Notes: generated from the sequence alone by a model not told the origin. Shown: positions 18,622-29,078, counted from the stretch's first letter. The stretch: 64,000 nucleotides of DNA from Leucobacter celer subsp. astrifaciens (GCF_001273835.1 NZ_JHEI01000134.1:310001-374000), one strand, 5' to 3'. Numbers and translations are program-made.

Positions 18622-19019
18622 CGAAGGAGCGGGCGCGGGAGCGTTGCGCAGGGCGGAGCCGAGGCGGCGTCTACCTGTTGCCCCCGCGGCGGAGAAGTTC
18701 TCATGCCTAAACCTCTCAGCCTTGGTGAAGAGTGCCTTGCAAATCGGGACACTTTTCGTCGCTCCGGCCGCCGCTGGATTCGTGAAGCATTAGCGTACTG
18801 GCAGGCCTTCTCGCAAGAGCGCCTTCGTTCAGGCTCCGGCCTGAATAAATGAAGATCGGCACTGTCAGTGCGGCTACGTTCAAGGTCAGCAAGAATACGT
18901 TCAAGATGAGAAGCACAGACAACCTCGAAGAACCGGAAGGCGGTGGGGAAGCACGCTTTCGACACACTGCGAAGCAAGGCATGCAGCCTGCCCCAGCTCA
19001 CCAAGACGTACAAGGTTCT
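18622..19019. other. AT-richer intergenic stretch without a convincing gene
   Basis: This stretch (about 400 bases) has lower GC than its neighbours and no confident gene. A plus-strand frame opens at 18849 and runs into the lipoprotein gene, but its first 57 codons lack the local codon bias. It may be a long leader or promoter region, or the remains of acquired DNA. Confidence 0.5.
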
Positions 19020-20273
19020 GTGAGAACGAGCAAGCGGGGCGGGATCGCAGCGGTGGCATCGATCGTGCTCCTCGCCATTGGCGCAACCGGAGGATGCGGC
19101 ACCCCAGTAGGGCAGTACCCGCGGGCGGTTGAAGACTCGTTCGTGAGCGCAGAGGAGGTGACCCTGCGAGGCGCGCTCGCCGCTGTGTACGTGAGTCCGC
19201 AAAGCATCGAACTCAACGACGGTGCCCCTGGCGGGTATGTCGTGCTGGTCGAAGGCGATGGTGCTGAGCGCGTCTTTCGCACGGAGGGCATGGACCTGGG
19301 TCAGTTGTCCTGGGATGCGAGCGGTTTGTTCTTCTCGGATCAGGAGTACGACTATCGCTTGTCGAGCAAGCTAGTCCGGTCCGAGAGTCCGAAACGAGAG
19401 TCCCAGTACGATATTCAGGCCACCGGCGACGGCGGCTCCGTCGCTGCCTACAACGACGGTTTTGTCGAAGACGGGTACGTGTCGCAGGTGGTGGAGTTCG
19501 ATGGGCGTATCTCGACGCTGCGTGAGGTGGAGGGATACTATTTCGCCACTTCGTTCTGCGACGGCACGCTCTATGGCATCGGCCAGCCGAGCGGCCCCTA
19601 TGCGCAGACGGTCGAGAAGCGAGGCGGGGCGATTCAGGGGGAGAGCGGGTTCACCGCAGTCATGCTCTCGCGGCTCTCGGGCACGTCCTCCGGTAAGGAG
19701 GAGGTTGTCGCGATCGTCGACACCGTCGATTCGATCACGATCGGCGAGGACGTGCCCTGCGCAGAGGGCGTGATTCGCACGATCGGCTCACGCTACACGT
19801 CCGGCGGGGAGGTTCCGATCCTGCGGAGTTGGAACATCACGACGGGTGAGCTCACGGATGTCGACCTGGTCGATACGGATGGGCGTGCTCTCACGGAGCT
19901 CGTCCTCCCGGATCTCGGGTTCTGGGCGCGCATGTCGAGCGAGGCGTACCGGGAAGGCCGGGTCGACTGGGTGACGCAGGAGGGGACGGTGTTCTCGACC
20001 GACGTCATGACGGGTGCGACGAAGCGGCTCCTGCAAGTCGACCCGGCTCCCGATCCGGCGGAGGACGACATCTCGATCCAGTTCGACGCGGATGCGCTGA
20101 CAGCCGTCGTGTGGCGGCAGGCAACAGGCGAGGCGCTGCTGGTGTCATACGATCGCGGCACTGGCGCGGAGACACGGCGGATCGAACTGCCCGTGCTGGG
20201 AGGACTCCTCGGTGTCGACTGGGTCACGAACGTGCTGCGCGATCTCGCGGTCGCTCCCGTCGGGCAGGGATAG
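19020..20273 (+). CDS. Putative secreted lipoprotein, unrecognised
   Basis: A 417-residue protein that I do not recognise. The start chosen is GTG at 19020 (VRTSKRGGIAAVASIVLL), which gives a short basic head, a hydrophobic stretch and the lipobox-like ATGGC with cysteine near residue 26. The rest looks beta-rich with repeating short strands (YVVLVEGDGAERVFRTEG, YFATSFCDGTLYGIG, LRSWNITTGELTDVDL), like a beta-propeller. An ATG at 18849 would add 57 residues with atypical codon use and bury the signal peptide. It stands alone, convergent with the lipid-kinase gene, with slightly lower GC than the surroundings. Confidence 0.65.
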   Translation: MRTSKRGGIAAVASIVLLAIGATGGCGTPVGQYPRAVEDSFVSAEEVTLRGALAAVYVSPQSIELNDGAPGGYVVLVEGDGAERVFRTEGMDLGQLSWDASGLFFSDQEYDYRLSSKLVRSESPKRESQYDIQATGDGGSVAAYNDGFVEDGYVSQVVEFDGRISTLREVEGYYFATSFCDGTLYGIGQPSGPYAQTVEKRGGAIQGESGFTAVMLSRLSGTSSGKEEVVAIVDTVDSITIGEDVPCAEGVIRTIGSRYTSGGEVPILRSWNITTGELTDVDLVDTDGRALTELVLPDLGFWARMSSEAYREGRVDWVTQEGTVFSTDVMTGATKRLLQVDPAPDPAEDDISIQFDADALTAVVWRQATGEALLVSYDRGTGAETRRIELPVLGGLLGVDWVTNVLRDLAVAPVGQG

Positions 20274-20313
20274 GACGCCAAGAATCGTGGCTGACCCTAT
20301 CTGCGCGACCTTC

Positions 20314-21231
20314 TCACGGCACGAACACGCGGAGCGCGCCGGGCAGCACCCGGAAGCTCACTGAGTCGGTGCCGAGGCGGTCGCCGTCGAGCACCACGAC
20401 CGACCCGGGCGCTGACACCTCGAGGCTCGATCCCCGATGTTGCGTTACCTCGGGGCGTCGCGCATGCTGAGCGCGCAGCAGCAGCGGGAACAGCCGGAGC
20501 AGTCGGATCCGCCCGATCGGGGCCACGTGCGTGACGTCGAGCAGGCCGTCTCCGGGATCGGCATCCGGACAGATCGGGATCCCGCCGCCGTAGTTGCGGG
20601 TGTTCGCCACGGCGACGAGGATCCCCGGAACGCGTTGCACGGATCCGCCATTGATGCTCAGCGCGAATGCGACGGATCGCAGCCGCACCAGCTCGATGAG
20701 CAGTGCCAGGTAGTAGCGGGCGGCGCCGCCCGGCCAGCGCAGGCGGTTGGTGCGTTCGCTGACGTTCGCGTCGAAACCGAGTGCCGCAACCGTGAGGAAC
20801 CGACGGCGTCGACCGCCGCACACCGCCTCGACGGCGTCGATCTTCCGCGCCCGGCCCCGCAGTGCGAGGTCGGCCGCTGCCGCGGCCCGTTCGACGGAGC
20901 CGTGCGGCAGACCGAGGGAGCGTGCCAGATCGTTGCCGGTACCCGCGGGGACGAGGGCGACCGGCACGTCAGACCCGATGACCTCGTCGAGGATCAGGGA
21001 CAGCGTGCCGTCGCCGCCGACGACCGCGAGCGCGTCGATGCCGTCGGCGACGGCCGCGGTCGCGTGACGTCTCGTCTCCCCGGGGGAACCGCCCACGAGC
21101 ACCCGCACCTCCGCACCCGATGCCCGCAGACGCCGCGCCGCGGCCTGCCCGACACGGGCGCCCCGCCCGCGCCCTGCGGTAGGGTTGATCAGCACCGCGA
21201 TGCGATAGCCCGCGCCCGCCCTCCCCGGCAC
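20314..21231 (-). CDS. Diacylglycerol kinase-family lipid kinase (YegS/DgkB-like)
   Basis: A 305-residue soluble kinase of the DAGK catalytic fold. Visible motifs are INPTAGRGRG at the N-terminus, the nucleotide loop VVGGDGTLS near residue 73, PAGTGNDLARSLGLP near 96, and the C-terminal FRVLPGALRVFVP strand. Such enzymes phosphorylate diacylglycerol, sphingoid bases or related lipids at the membrane; the substrate is not readable here. GTG at 21231 starts 2 bases after the stop of the GntR gene on the same strand, so the two are probably co-transcribed. Confidence 0.88.
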   Translation of the reverse strand: MPGRAGAGYRIAVLINPTAGRGRGARVGQAAARRLRASGAEVRVLVGGSPGETRRHATAAVADGIDALAVVGGDGTLSLILDEVIGSDVPVALVPAGTGNDLARSLGLPHGSVERAAAAADLALRGRARKIDAVEAVCGGRRRRFLTVAALGFDANVSERTNRLRWPGGAARYYLALLIELVRLRSVAFALSINGGSVQRVPGILVAVANTRNYGGGIPICPDADPGDGLLDVTHVAPIGRIRLLRLFPLLLRAQHARRPEVTQHRGSSLEVSAPGSVVVLDGDRLGTDSVSFRVLPGALRVFVP

Positions 21232-21233
21232 CG

Positions 21234-21992
21234 TCAGCGCGAGACGAGCGTCGTCTCGAAGGAGTAGAGGTCGGGCCGGTAGCAGTGGTGGCCGGCCTCG
21301 ATCACGCGCCCGCCGTGGTCGAACGCCACGCGATCCATCGTGAGCAGCGGGCTGCCCTTGGCGATCTCGAGCAGTTCGTGCTCGTCGCCGTGCGTGCGTC
21401 GTGCGCCGATCACCTGGTTGGCGATCTTGATGGTGATCCCGCGCGCGCGCAGGATCTCGTAGAGGCCTTGCTGTTCGAGCTTCTCGGTCGTGAGATCGGA
21501 GAACTCCGGCGGGAGCAGGTTCTCCAGGATCGCCATCGGAGTGCCATCGGCGCTGCGCAGGCGGCGCAGCCGGGTGATCTCGGCTCCCGGCGCCACGTGC
21601 AGGCGCTGCGCCGCATCCTCGTCGGCCGGGATGCGCTCCAGCGAGAGTACGCGCGTCGAGGGCTTGTGCCCCACGCGGGTGAGATCCTCGTGGAGGCTCG
21701 TGAGTTCGACCGGGCGGCTCACGCGGGCCTGCACCACCTGCGTGCCGATGCCGCGGCGCCGCACGAGCAGGCCCTTGTTGACGAGCTCCTGGATTGCCCG
21801 TCGCACCGTCGGGCGGGAGAGCCCGAGGCGCTCGCCGATGGAGATCTCATTCTCGAGGCGGGCGCCCGCGGGGATCACGCCCTCGCGGATCGCGCGCTCG
21901 AGGCGGCTGGAGATCTGGAAGTACAGGGGTACCGGGCCGGAGCGATCGAGGTCGGTGAAGAGCTCGTCCGGCCACACGGGGGCAGTGCTCAT
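21234..21992 (-). CDS. iolR: GntR/HutC-family regulator of inositol catabolism (IolR candidate)
   Basis: A 252-residue regulator with an N-terminal winged helix-turn-helix (about residues 15-85: YFQISSRLERAIREG, LSRPTVRRAIQELVNKGLL) and a C-terminal UTRA effector domain (HKPSTRVLSLERIPAD to the end). The ATG at 21992 is preceded by AAGGAGGGACC; an earlier in-frame ATG at 22058 is rejected. It is divergent from iolC, and two TTGT-N4-ACAA sites lie between them. In C. glutamicum a GntR-type IolR represses the iol genes, and the motif here fits the consensus I remember (KGWCHTRACA). The natural inducer is unknown. Confidence 0.85.
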   Translation of the reverse strand: MSTAPVWPDELFTDLDRSGPVPLYFQISSRLERAIREGVIPAGARLENEISIGERLGLSRPTVRRAIQELVNKGLLVRRRGIGTQVVQARVSRPVELTSLHEDLTRVGHKPSTRVLSLERIPADEDAAQRLHVAPGAEITRLRRLRSADGTPMAILENLLPPEFSDLTTEKLEQQGLYEILRARGITIKIANQVIGARRTHGDEHELLEIAKGSPLLTMDRVAFDHGGRVIEAGHHCYRPDLYSFETTLVSR

Positions 21993-22043
21993 GGTCCCTC
22001 CTTGGAACATCGAGCGGCGTTGATCGGCGGACCCGGCCACGCT

Positions 22044-22055
22044 TTGTGATGACAA
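22044..22055. promoter_or_regulatory. Candidate IolR site 1 (TTGT-GATG-ACAA)
   Basis: A symmetric TTGT/ACAA half-site pair with a 4-base spacer, 52 bases upstream of the iolR start. It is suited to autoregulation. Confidence 0.6.
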
Positions 22056-22138
22056 CATTACCTCTTACTGGCCGTGTGAGCGGTGCTGAGACGTGCGGCG
22101 CGGCGGAAAGCGAGGTGCGTTGCCGATCATTCGTGCTA

Positions 22139-22150
22139 TTGTTAGGACAA
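22139..22150. promoter_or_regulatory. Candidate IolR site 2 at the iolC promoter (TTGT-TAGG-ACAA)
   Basis: Read on the minus strand this contains TGTCCTAACA, a full match to the C. glutamicum IolR consensus as I remember it. It overlaps a possible -10 (TAGGAC, 22143-22148) spaced 17 from TTGCCG (22120-22125), the position expected for a repressor. Confidence 0.7.
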
Positions 22151-22200
22151 ATGCGCCGGCGCACTCCGCGCTGCGCGTCACCTCGGAAGGCGGGTAGCGA

Positions 22201-23154
22201 ATGTCGGAACAACGGCGTCCTGATGACGTGCTGGTGATGGGCCGGCTGGGAGTCGATGTCTACCCGCTTCAGCAGGGCCCTCTCGAAGACGTCGAGAGCT
22301 TCGGCAAGTACCTCGGCGGCAGCGCAGCCAACGTCTCGGTGGCCGCCGCGAAGTACGGGCACTCGGCCGCGCTCGTGTCCCGCGTCGGCGACGACCCCTT
22401 CGGCCGGTACCTGCTGCGCGAGCTCGACCGTCTCGGCGTCGACCCGCGCGAGGTGCGGGTCGATCCGGAGCACCCGACCCCCGTCACCTTCTGCGAGATC
22501 TTCCCGCCCGACGATTTCCCGCTCTACTTCTACCGCAAGCCGAAGGCGCCCGACCTGCAGATCGAGAGTGCGGATCTCGACCTCGACGCCGTGCGCGAGG
22601 CCCGCATCTTCTGGTTCACGCTCACCGGTCTCAGCGAGGAGCCCAGCCGCGCCGCGCACCACGCGGCGCTCGAGGCCCGCGGTCGCCGGCAGCACACGGT
22701 CTTCGACCTCGACTACCGCCCGATGTTCTGGGCGGATCCCGCAGAGGCCACGGCTCAGGTGGCGCGCGCGATCGAGAACACGACCGTCGCCGTCGGCAAC
22801 AAAGAGGAGTGCGAGGTCGCCGTGGGTGAGACCGAGCCCGATCGCGCAGCCGACGCGCTGCTCGAGCGCGGCGTCGAGCTGGCCATCGTGAAGCAGGGCC
22901 CCAAGGGCGTGCTGGCCAAGACCCGCGAGGAGCGGGTCGAGGTGCCGCCGCACTTCGTCGACGTCGTCAACGGCCTGGGCTCGGGCGACGCCTTCGGCGG
23001 GGCGCTCTGCCACGGCCTGCTCGAGGGCTGGGGCCTCGAGCGCATCCTCCGCTTCGCCAACGTCGCCGGCGCGATCGTGGCCACTCGACTCGAGTGCTCC
23101 ACGGCCATGCCCGACGCCACCGAGGTCGAAGCCGTACTGACGAAGGGAGCCTAA
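22201..23154 (+). CDS. iolC: 5-dehydro-2-deoxygluconokinase
   Basis: A 317-residue PfkB-family kinase that phosphorylates 2-deoxy-5-keto-gluconate in myo-inositol catabolism. It begins with DVLVMGRLGVDVYPLQQGPL, typical of IolC. GGSAANVSVAAAKYG is the first PfkB signature, and GLGSGDAFGGALCHGLLEG near residue 260 carries the catalytic aspartate; the usual GAGD is GSGD here. It is the first gene of the canonical iol cluster, divergent from iolR. Its TAA lies one base before the next ATG. Confidence 0.93.
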   Translation: MSEQRRPDDVLVMGRLGVDVYPLQQGPLEDVESFGKYLGGSAANVSVAAAKYGHSAALVSRVGDDPFGRYLLRELDRLGVDPREVRVDPEHPTPVTFCEIFPPDDFPLYFYRKPKAPDLQIESADLDLDAVREARIFWFTLTGLSEEPSRAAHHAALEARGRRQHTVFDLDYRPMFWADPAEATAQVARAIENTTVAVGNKEECEVAVGETEPDRAADALLERGVELAIVKQGPKGVLAKTREERVEVPPHFVDVVNGLGSGDAFGGALCHGLLEGWGLERILRFANVAGAIVATRLECSTAMPDATEVEAVLTKGA

Positions 23155-23155
23155 G

Positions 23156-24037
23156 ATGGCGTTGGACTTCGAGCGTCTGCGCGAGCTGCGCGCCGCGGAC
23201 CCCGCCGGCGTGGGCCGCGCTCTCGCGGAGCGCAAGCGCCGCGAGGTGATCCGCGGCGATGGGCGCCTCTTCATCGTGGCGGCTGACCACCCGGCGCGAG
23301 GCGCCGTCGCGGTCGGCGCGGATCCCACCGCGATGGCCGACCGCTACGAGCTGCTCGAACGCATGGCGCTCGCCGTCTCCCGCCCGGGAGTGGACGGCGT
23401 GCTGGGCACCCCCGATATCATCGACGACCTCGCCGCGCTCGGCCTGCTCGATGACAAGATCGTGGTGGGCTCCATGAACCGCGGCGGGCTGCGCGGCGCC
23501 TCCTTCGAGATGGACGACCGGTACACCGCCTACGACGTCGAGGCGATGGTGCGGCAGGGGATCGACTTCGCGAAGACGCTCATCCGGGTCGACCTGAACG
23601 ATGCTGGCACGGCCGCCACGCTCGAGGCCACCGCCCGGGCTGTGGATGCGGCGGCGGCGGCCGGGCTGCCCATCATGCTCGAGCCCTTCATGAGCAACCG
23701 CGTGGACGGCAGGGTCGTGAACGACCTCAGCGCCGACGCCGTGATCCTCTCGACCGCCATCGCCTCCGGCCTCGGCAACTCGAGCGCCTACACCTGGATG
23801 AAGCTGCCGGTCGTGCCGGAGATGGAGCGCGTGATGGCGGCGACCACCATGCCGACCCTGCTGCTCGGCGGCGACAACGGCGGCGATCCCGACGAGACCT
23901 TCGCCTCGTGGGAGCAGGCGCTCGCGCTCCCCGGCGTGCGCGGCCTCACCGTGGGCCGCACGCTCCTCTACCCGCACGACGACGATGTGGCCGCTGCCGT
24001 CGACACCGCCGCCCGCCTCGTGCACACTGACCTGTAG
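23156..24037 (+). CDS. Cgl0159-family TIM-barrel aldolase (IolJ-role candidate)
   Basis: A 293-residue (beta/alpha)8 protein of the family found in corynebacterial iol clusters next to iolC. Segments include FIVAADHPARGAVAVG, GVDGVLGTPDIIDDL, KTLIRVDLNDAGTAATLEA and TWMKLPVVPEMERV; the lysine in the last may be the Schiff-base residue, as in DeoC/class I aldolases. No separate iolJ is visible, so it probably cleaves 2-deoxy-5-keto-gluconate 6-phosphate to malonate semialdehyde and dihydroxyacetone phosphate. That assignment is from context. It is tightly coupled to iolC. Confidence 0.8.
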   Translation: MALDFERLRELRAADPAGVGRALAERKRREVIRGDGRLFIVAADHPARGAVAVGADPTAMADRYELLERMALAVSRPGVDGVLGTPDIIDDLAALGLLDDKIVVGSMNRGGLRGASFEMDDRYTAYDVEAMVRQGIDFAKTLIRVDLNDAGTAATLEATARAVDAAAAAGLPIMLEPFMSNRVDGRVVNDLSADAVILSTAIASGLGNSSAYTWMKLPVVPEMERVMAATTMPTLLLGGDNGGDPDETFASWEQALALPGVRGLTVGRTLLYPHDDDVAAAVDTAARLVHTDL

Positions 24038-24053
24038 GGATTCCGCAATCCGC

Positions 24054-24139
24054 CGTCATCCTGCGCAAGCTTGCGCGTCGCAGGATCTCACCCCACTCGA
24101 CCTGGATCCTGCGATCCGCTTCGCGGCCGCAGGATGACG
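24054..24139. repeat. Family A palindromic repeat, copy 1 (before iolA)
   Basis: Outer arms CGTCATCCTGCG and CGCAGGATGACG (the right arm changed to CCGCAGGATGACG) enclose inner copies of GCAGGATC and GATCCTGCGATCCGC. It ends 14 bases before the iolA ATG, just ahead of the AAGGAG ribosome binding site. Confidence 0.85.
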
Positions 24140-24153
24140 AAGAAGGAGCAATC

Positions 24154-25665
<1,512 letters not shown>

Positions 25666-25671
25666 GCATTG

Positions 25672-25740
25672 CCGCCGGTTGAGCGAGCAGAGCGAGCCGA
25701 AACCCTTGATTTCGACTCGCAAGCTCGCTCAATCAGCGGG
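25672..25740. repeat. Family B palindromic repeat, copy 1 (iolA-iolB gap)
   Basis: The left arm CCGCCGGTTGAGCGAGCAGA is followed by CGAAAC, then the right arm TTTCGACTCGCAAGCTCGC with TCAATCAGCGGG. The two arms pair as a long imperfect hairpin between iolA and iolB. Confidence 0.85.
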
Positions 25741-25764
25741 ACGCGCCTTCTGAAAGGGCACGAC

Positions 25765-26691
25765 ATGACAGAGCAGCGCTGGTTCCACCGCCGCGGCGAA
25801 CTCGCCGAGGGCGGCTGGGAGACCGTGGTCGACGAGCGCATCCCGGGGTGGGAGCACACCGGCATTCGAGTGGGCAGACTCGAACAGGGCGCCTCGCTCG
25901 AGCTCGACGGCACCGGCGTCGAGCGATTGATCGTTCCCCTCTCCGGCGCGTTCTCGGTGGCACACACCGAGAACGCGGCCGGTGGCGAGAGCGTCGAGAC
26001 CATCACCGAGCTGGCGGGCCGCGCCTCCGTCTTCGACGGCCGCACCGACATGCTCTACCTCTCGGCGGCGGCGACCGGCACGGTCACCGCACGCTCCGAG
26101 GGCGAGAGCCGCTTCCTGGTCGCGACCTCGCCCACCGATACGGTTCGGCCCACGCGCTATCTGCCGGTGGACGAGATCCCCGTCGAGCTGCGCGGTGCCG
26201 GCGCGTCGAGCCGCCAGGTGCACAACTTCGGCCGCAAGGAGGTGCTCGACGCGGCCCGCTTCATCGTGGTCGAGGTGATCACCCCCGCCGAGAACTGGTC
26301 GTCGTACCCGCCGCACAAGCACGACGAGCATGTGCCCGGACACGAGTCGCAGCTCGAGGAGATCTACTACTTCGAGGTGGCGCCCGTCAAGGATGCGCCC
26401 GCGGGCGTCGATCCCGAACGCGCCTTCGGCATGTTCAGCTCGTACTCCTCGCCGGCCGGACACCTCGAGATCGACTCGCAGGTGAAGACCGGAGACGTCG
26501 CGCTCGTGCCCTACGGCTACCACGGGCCCGCGGTCGCGGCTCCGGGCTACGACATGTACTACCTCAACGTGATGGCCGGACCCGATCCCGATCGCAGCTG
26601 GCTCATCAGCGACGACCCGGCCCACGGCTGGGTGCGCGACACCTGGGAGGGGCAGCAGCTCGATCCCCGGCTCCCCTTCACCGCCGAATAG
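25765..26691 (+). CDS. iolB: 5-deoxy-glucuronate isomerase
   Basis: A 308-residue bicupin enzyme that isomerises 5-deoxy-glucuronate to 2-deoxy-5-keto-gluconate. The metal site sits in PPHKHDEHVPGHESQLEEIYY near residues 190-210, with three histidines and a glutamate. HNFGRKEVLDAARFIVVEVI and the closing PFTAE are typical of IolB. The ATG at 25765 has GAAAGG upstream; the frame is open further back only through the repeat. It is the third dedicated iol enzyme in the operon. Confidence 0.93.
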   Translation: MTEQRWFHRRGELAEGGWETVVDERIPGWEHTGIRVGRLEQGASLELDGTGVERLIVPLSGAFSVAHTENAAGGESVETITELAGRASVFDGRTDMLYLSAAATGTVTARSEGESRFLVATSPTDTVRPTRYLPVDEIPVELRGAGASSRQVHNFGRKEVLDAARFIVVEVITPAENWSSYPPHKHDEHVPGHESQLEEIYYFEVAPVKDAPAGVDPERAFGMFSSYSSPAGHLEIDSQVKTGDVALVPYGYHGPAVAAPGYDMYYLNVMAGPDPDRSWLISDDPAHGWVRDTWEGQQLDPRLPFTAE

Positions 26692-26710
26692 ACGAACGCA
26701 TCGTCAGACC

Positions 26711-26871
26711 CGTCATTCTGCGCGCGTGAAATGCTCGGAGAGAAACGCGTCAGCGTTTATCGCATTTCACGGTGGCCCCACTGGGCCAGCGAGTCGCAGA
26801 ATCCACATTTTGAACCAAGGTCCTGCGTACTGCGACTCCCTCCGGTCGCGCAGCATGACTGCAGGATGACG
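26711..26871. repeat. Family A palindromic repeat, copy 2 (long form, before iolD)
   Basis: It starts CGTCATTCTGCGCGCG and ends CAGGATGACG. It contains a nested hairpin with arms GTGAAATGC/GCATTTCAC and AAACGC/GCGTTT, then GGCCCCACTGGGCC. About 90 bases match copy 5 at 44879 with few changes. It ends 26 bases before the iolD ATG. Confidence 0.85.
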
Positions 26872-26897
26872 AGAAACGAACCCGCAAGGAGACCACG

Positions 26898-28853
26898 ATG
26901 ACCACCCGTCGCATGACCGTCAGCCAGGCGCTCGTCGAGTTCCTGGCGAACCAGTGGACCGTCGACCGCGCCGCCGACGGCAGCGAGATCCGCGAGCGCA
27001 CCATTCCGGGCATGTTCGGAATCTTCGGCCACGGCAATGTGGCGGGCGTGGGCCAGGCCCTGAAGCAGTGCAACGCCCTGAACCCCGATCTGATGCCCTA
27101 CTACCAGGCCCGCAACGAGCAGGCCATGGTGCACCAGGCCGTCGGCTACGCCCGCATGCATCGGCGCCGCGGCACCTACGCCTCTGCGGCCTCGGTCGGC
27201 CCCGGCGCCACGAACCTGCTCACGGGCGCGGCGCTGGCCACCACCAACCGTTTGCCGGCCCTGCTGCTGCCGAGCGACACCTTCGCCACCCGGGTCGCCG
27301 ATCCCGTGCTGCAGCAGCTGGAGCAGCCGCACGACATCGGCCTCACCGTCAACGACGCGTTCCGCCCGGTCTCGAAGTTCTTCGATCGCGTGCAGCGCCC
27401 GGAGCAGCTGTTCTCGATCGCGCTCGCCGCGATGCGCGTGCTCACCGACCCCGCCGAGACGGGCGCGGTCACCATCGCGCTGCCCGAGGACGTGCAGGCC
27501 GAGGCCGTGGACGTGCCGCTCGAGTTCCTGCAGCCCCGCGAGTGGCGCATCCGCCGGCCCCTGCCCGAGCGCGACGTGCTCGCCCTCGCGATCGAGGCGA
27601 TCCGCGCGGCGAAGCGCCCGTTCATCGTGGCCGGCGGCGGGGTGCTGTACTCCGATGCCGAGCAGCAGCTGCGCGAGTTCGTCGAGGCGACGGGCATCCC
27701 GGTCGGCTCCTCGCAGGCCGGCGGCGGTGTGCTCGACTGGGACCACCCGCAGTACCTGGGCGGCGTCGGCGCGACCGGCACGCTCGCGGCCAACCGGCTC
27801 GCCGCCGAGGCCGACCTCATCATCGGCATCGGCACCCGGTACAGCGACTTCACCACGGCCTCGCGCACGGCGTTCCAGAACCCGGACGTGCGGTTCGTGA
27901 ACATCAACGTGGCGTCGTTCGACGCCTACAAGCACGGCACGCAGATTCCCGTGATCGCCGACGCCCGCGAGACGCTTCTCGAGCTGATCGGTGCCGTTGA
28001 CGGCAGTGCCCACGGAGACGGGGCGGCCGGGGATCTGCGTGTCGATCCCTCCTACGCCGAGCGCATCGCTGCCGAGAAGGCGGAGTGGGACGCCGCCGTG
28101 GACGCGGCCTTCGCGCCGTCCGGTCTCGCGCTGCCCGGGCAGCCCGAGATCATCGGCGCGGTGCAGCAGGCGTCGGCACCCGAGGACGTCATCGTGCAGG
28201 CTGCGGGATCGCTGCCGGGCGACCTCCACAAGCTGTGGCGGGTGCGCGACCCGCTCGGCTACCACGTCGAGTACGCGTACTCGTGCATGGGCTACGAGAT
28301 CGCCGGCGGGCTCGGCGCGAAGCGCGGTCTGCTGGCCGCGGGCGACGACCGCGACGTGATCGTGATGGTGGGCGACGGCTCGTACCTGATGCTCAACACC
28401 GAGCTCGTCACGGCGGTCGCCGAGGGCATCAAGCTCATCGTGATCCTCATTCAGAACCACGGCTACGCCTCGATCGGCCACCTCTCCGAGACCGTCGGAT
28501 CGGAGCGCTTCGGCACCTGGTACCGCTCCTACGACGAGGAGGCGAAGAACTTCCAGGGCGACGAGATCCTGCCCGTCGACCTCGCGATGAACGCGCGCAG
28601 CTACGGCATGGACGTCATCGAGGTGGATCCCGGGGCCTCCGCGATCACGGATCTGCAGGCCGCGATCGCGCAGTCGAAGGCGTCGGATCGCGCCACCTTC
28701 ATTCACATCAACAGCGACCCGCTGATCTACGCGCCTGACGGCGCGGGCTGGTGGGACGTCCCCGTGCCGCAGGTGTCGACGCTCGAGTCGACGCAGCGCG
28801 CCCGCGCGGAATACGAGCAGCAGGTCGCCGCCCAGAGGCCGCTGCTCGGGTAG
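26898..28853 (+). CDS. iolD: 3D-(3,5/4)-trihydroxycyclohexane-1,2-dione hydrolase
   Basis: A 651-residue thiamine-diphosphate enzyme that opens the cyclohexane-dione ring to 5-deoxy-D-glucuronate. The N-terminal Pyr domain has GIFGHGNVAGVGQAL and the activating glutamate in ARNEQAMVHQA near residue 76. The C-terminal PP domain has MVGDGSYLMLNTELVTA and the metal-binding continuation ILIQNHGYASIG. Length and domain order match IolD. AAGGAG precedes the ATG. It is followed by a long perfect hairpin, so it may end the first transcription unit. A divergent paralogue lies at 45222. Confidence 0.94.
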   Translation: MTTRRMTVSQALVEFLANQWTVDRAADGSEIRERTIPGMFGIFGHGNVAGVGQALKQCNALNPDLMPYYQARNEQAMVHQAVGYARMHRRRGTYASAASVGPGATNLLTGAALATTNRLPALLLPSDTFATRVADPVLQQLEQPHDIGLTVNDAFRPVSKFFDRVQRPEQLFSIALAAMRVLTDPAETGAVTIALPEDVQAEAVDVPLEFLQPREWRIRRPLPERDVLALAIEAIRAAKRPFIVAGGGVLYSDAEQQLREFVEATGIPVGSSQAGGGVLDWDHPQYLGGVGATGTLAANRLAAEADLIIGIGTRYSDFTTASRTAFQNPDVRFVNINVASFDAYKHGTQIPVIADARETLLELIGAVDGSAHGDGAAGDLRVDPSYAERIAAEKAEWDAAVDAAFAPSGLALPGQPEIIGAVQQASAPEDVIVQAAGSLPGDLHKLWRVRDPLGYHVEYAYSCMGYEIAGGLGAKRGLLAAGDDRDVIVMVGDGSYLMLNTELVTAVAEGIKLIVILIQNHGYASIGHLSETVGSERFGTWYRSYDEEAKNFQGDEILPVDLAMNARSYGMDVIEVDPGASAITDLQAAIAQSKASDRATFIHINSDPLIYAPDGAGWWDVPVPQVSTLESTQRARAEYEQQVAAQRPLLG

Positions 28854-28951
28854 TCGCGCCGCTGCCGGGGCCGGGGGCCGGGGCTGCTGCCGGGCCCGCG
28901 GCTGCTGCTGCCGGTCGAACGGCCTCTCGCGCCGCCGCGCCTCCGTCCGTA

Positions 28952-29012
28952 TGGGATCTGCGGAAGATATGGCGGTTCCGCTCGGGATCCGCCATATCTT
29001 CCGCAGATCCCA
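28952..29012 (+). terminator. Long perfect inverted repeat downstream of iolD
   Basis: Perfect 24-base arms (28952-28975 and 28989-29012, beginning TGGGATCTGCGG) enclose 13 bases. There is no T-tract. It separates iolD from the iolE promoter and probably ends or attenuates transcription; the exact arms could alternatively be a protein-binding site. Confidence 0.65.
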
Positions 29013-29078
29013 GACCTTCCGCGGCCCCTCGCCCGTCCGAACGCGAGCGAAGAGGAAAACCCCTGCAAATTTGGTCTA

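Noticed and set aside
18716..18982. Minus-strand frame of 88 codons containing a hydrophobic stretch like a membrane helix
   Set aside because: It has no convincing ribosome binding site and lacks local codon bias; the hydrophobicity may come from AT-rich DNA. Worth a homology search, but not supported as a gene.
18849..19019. N-terminal extension of the lipoprotein gene from ATG at 18849
   Set aside because: It would bury the signal peptide behind 57 residues of atypical composition; GTG at 19020 gives a normal lipoprotein N-terminus.
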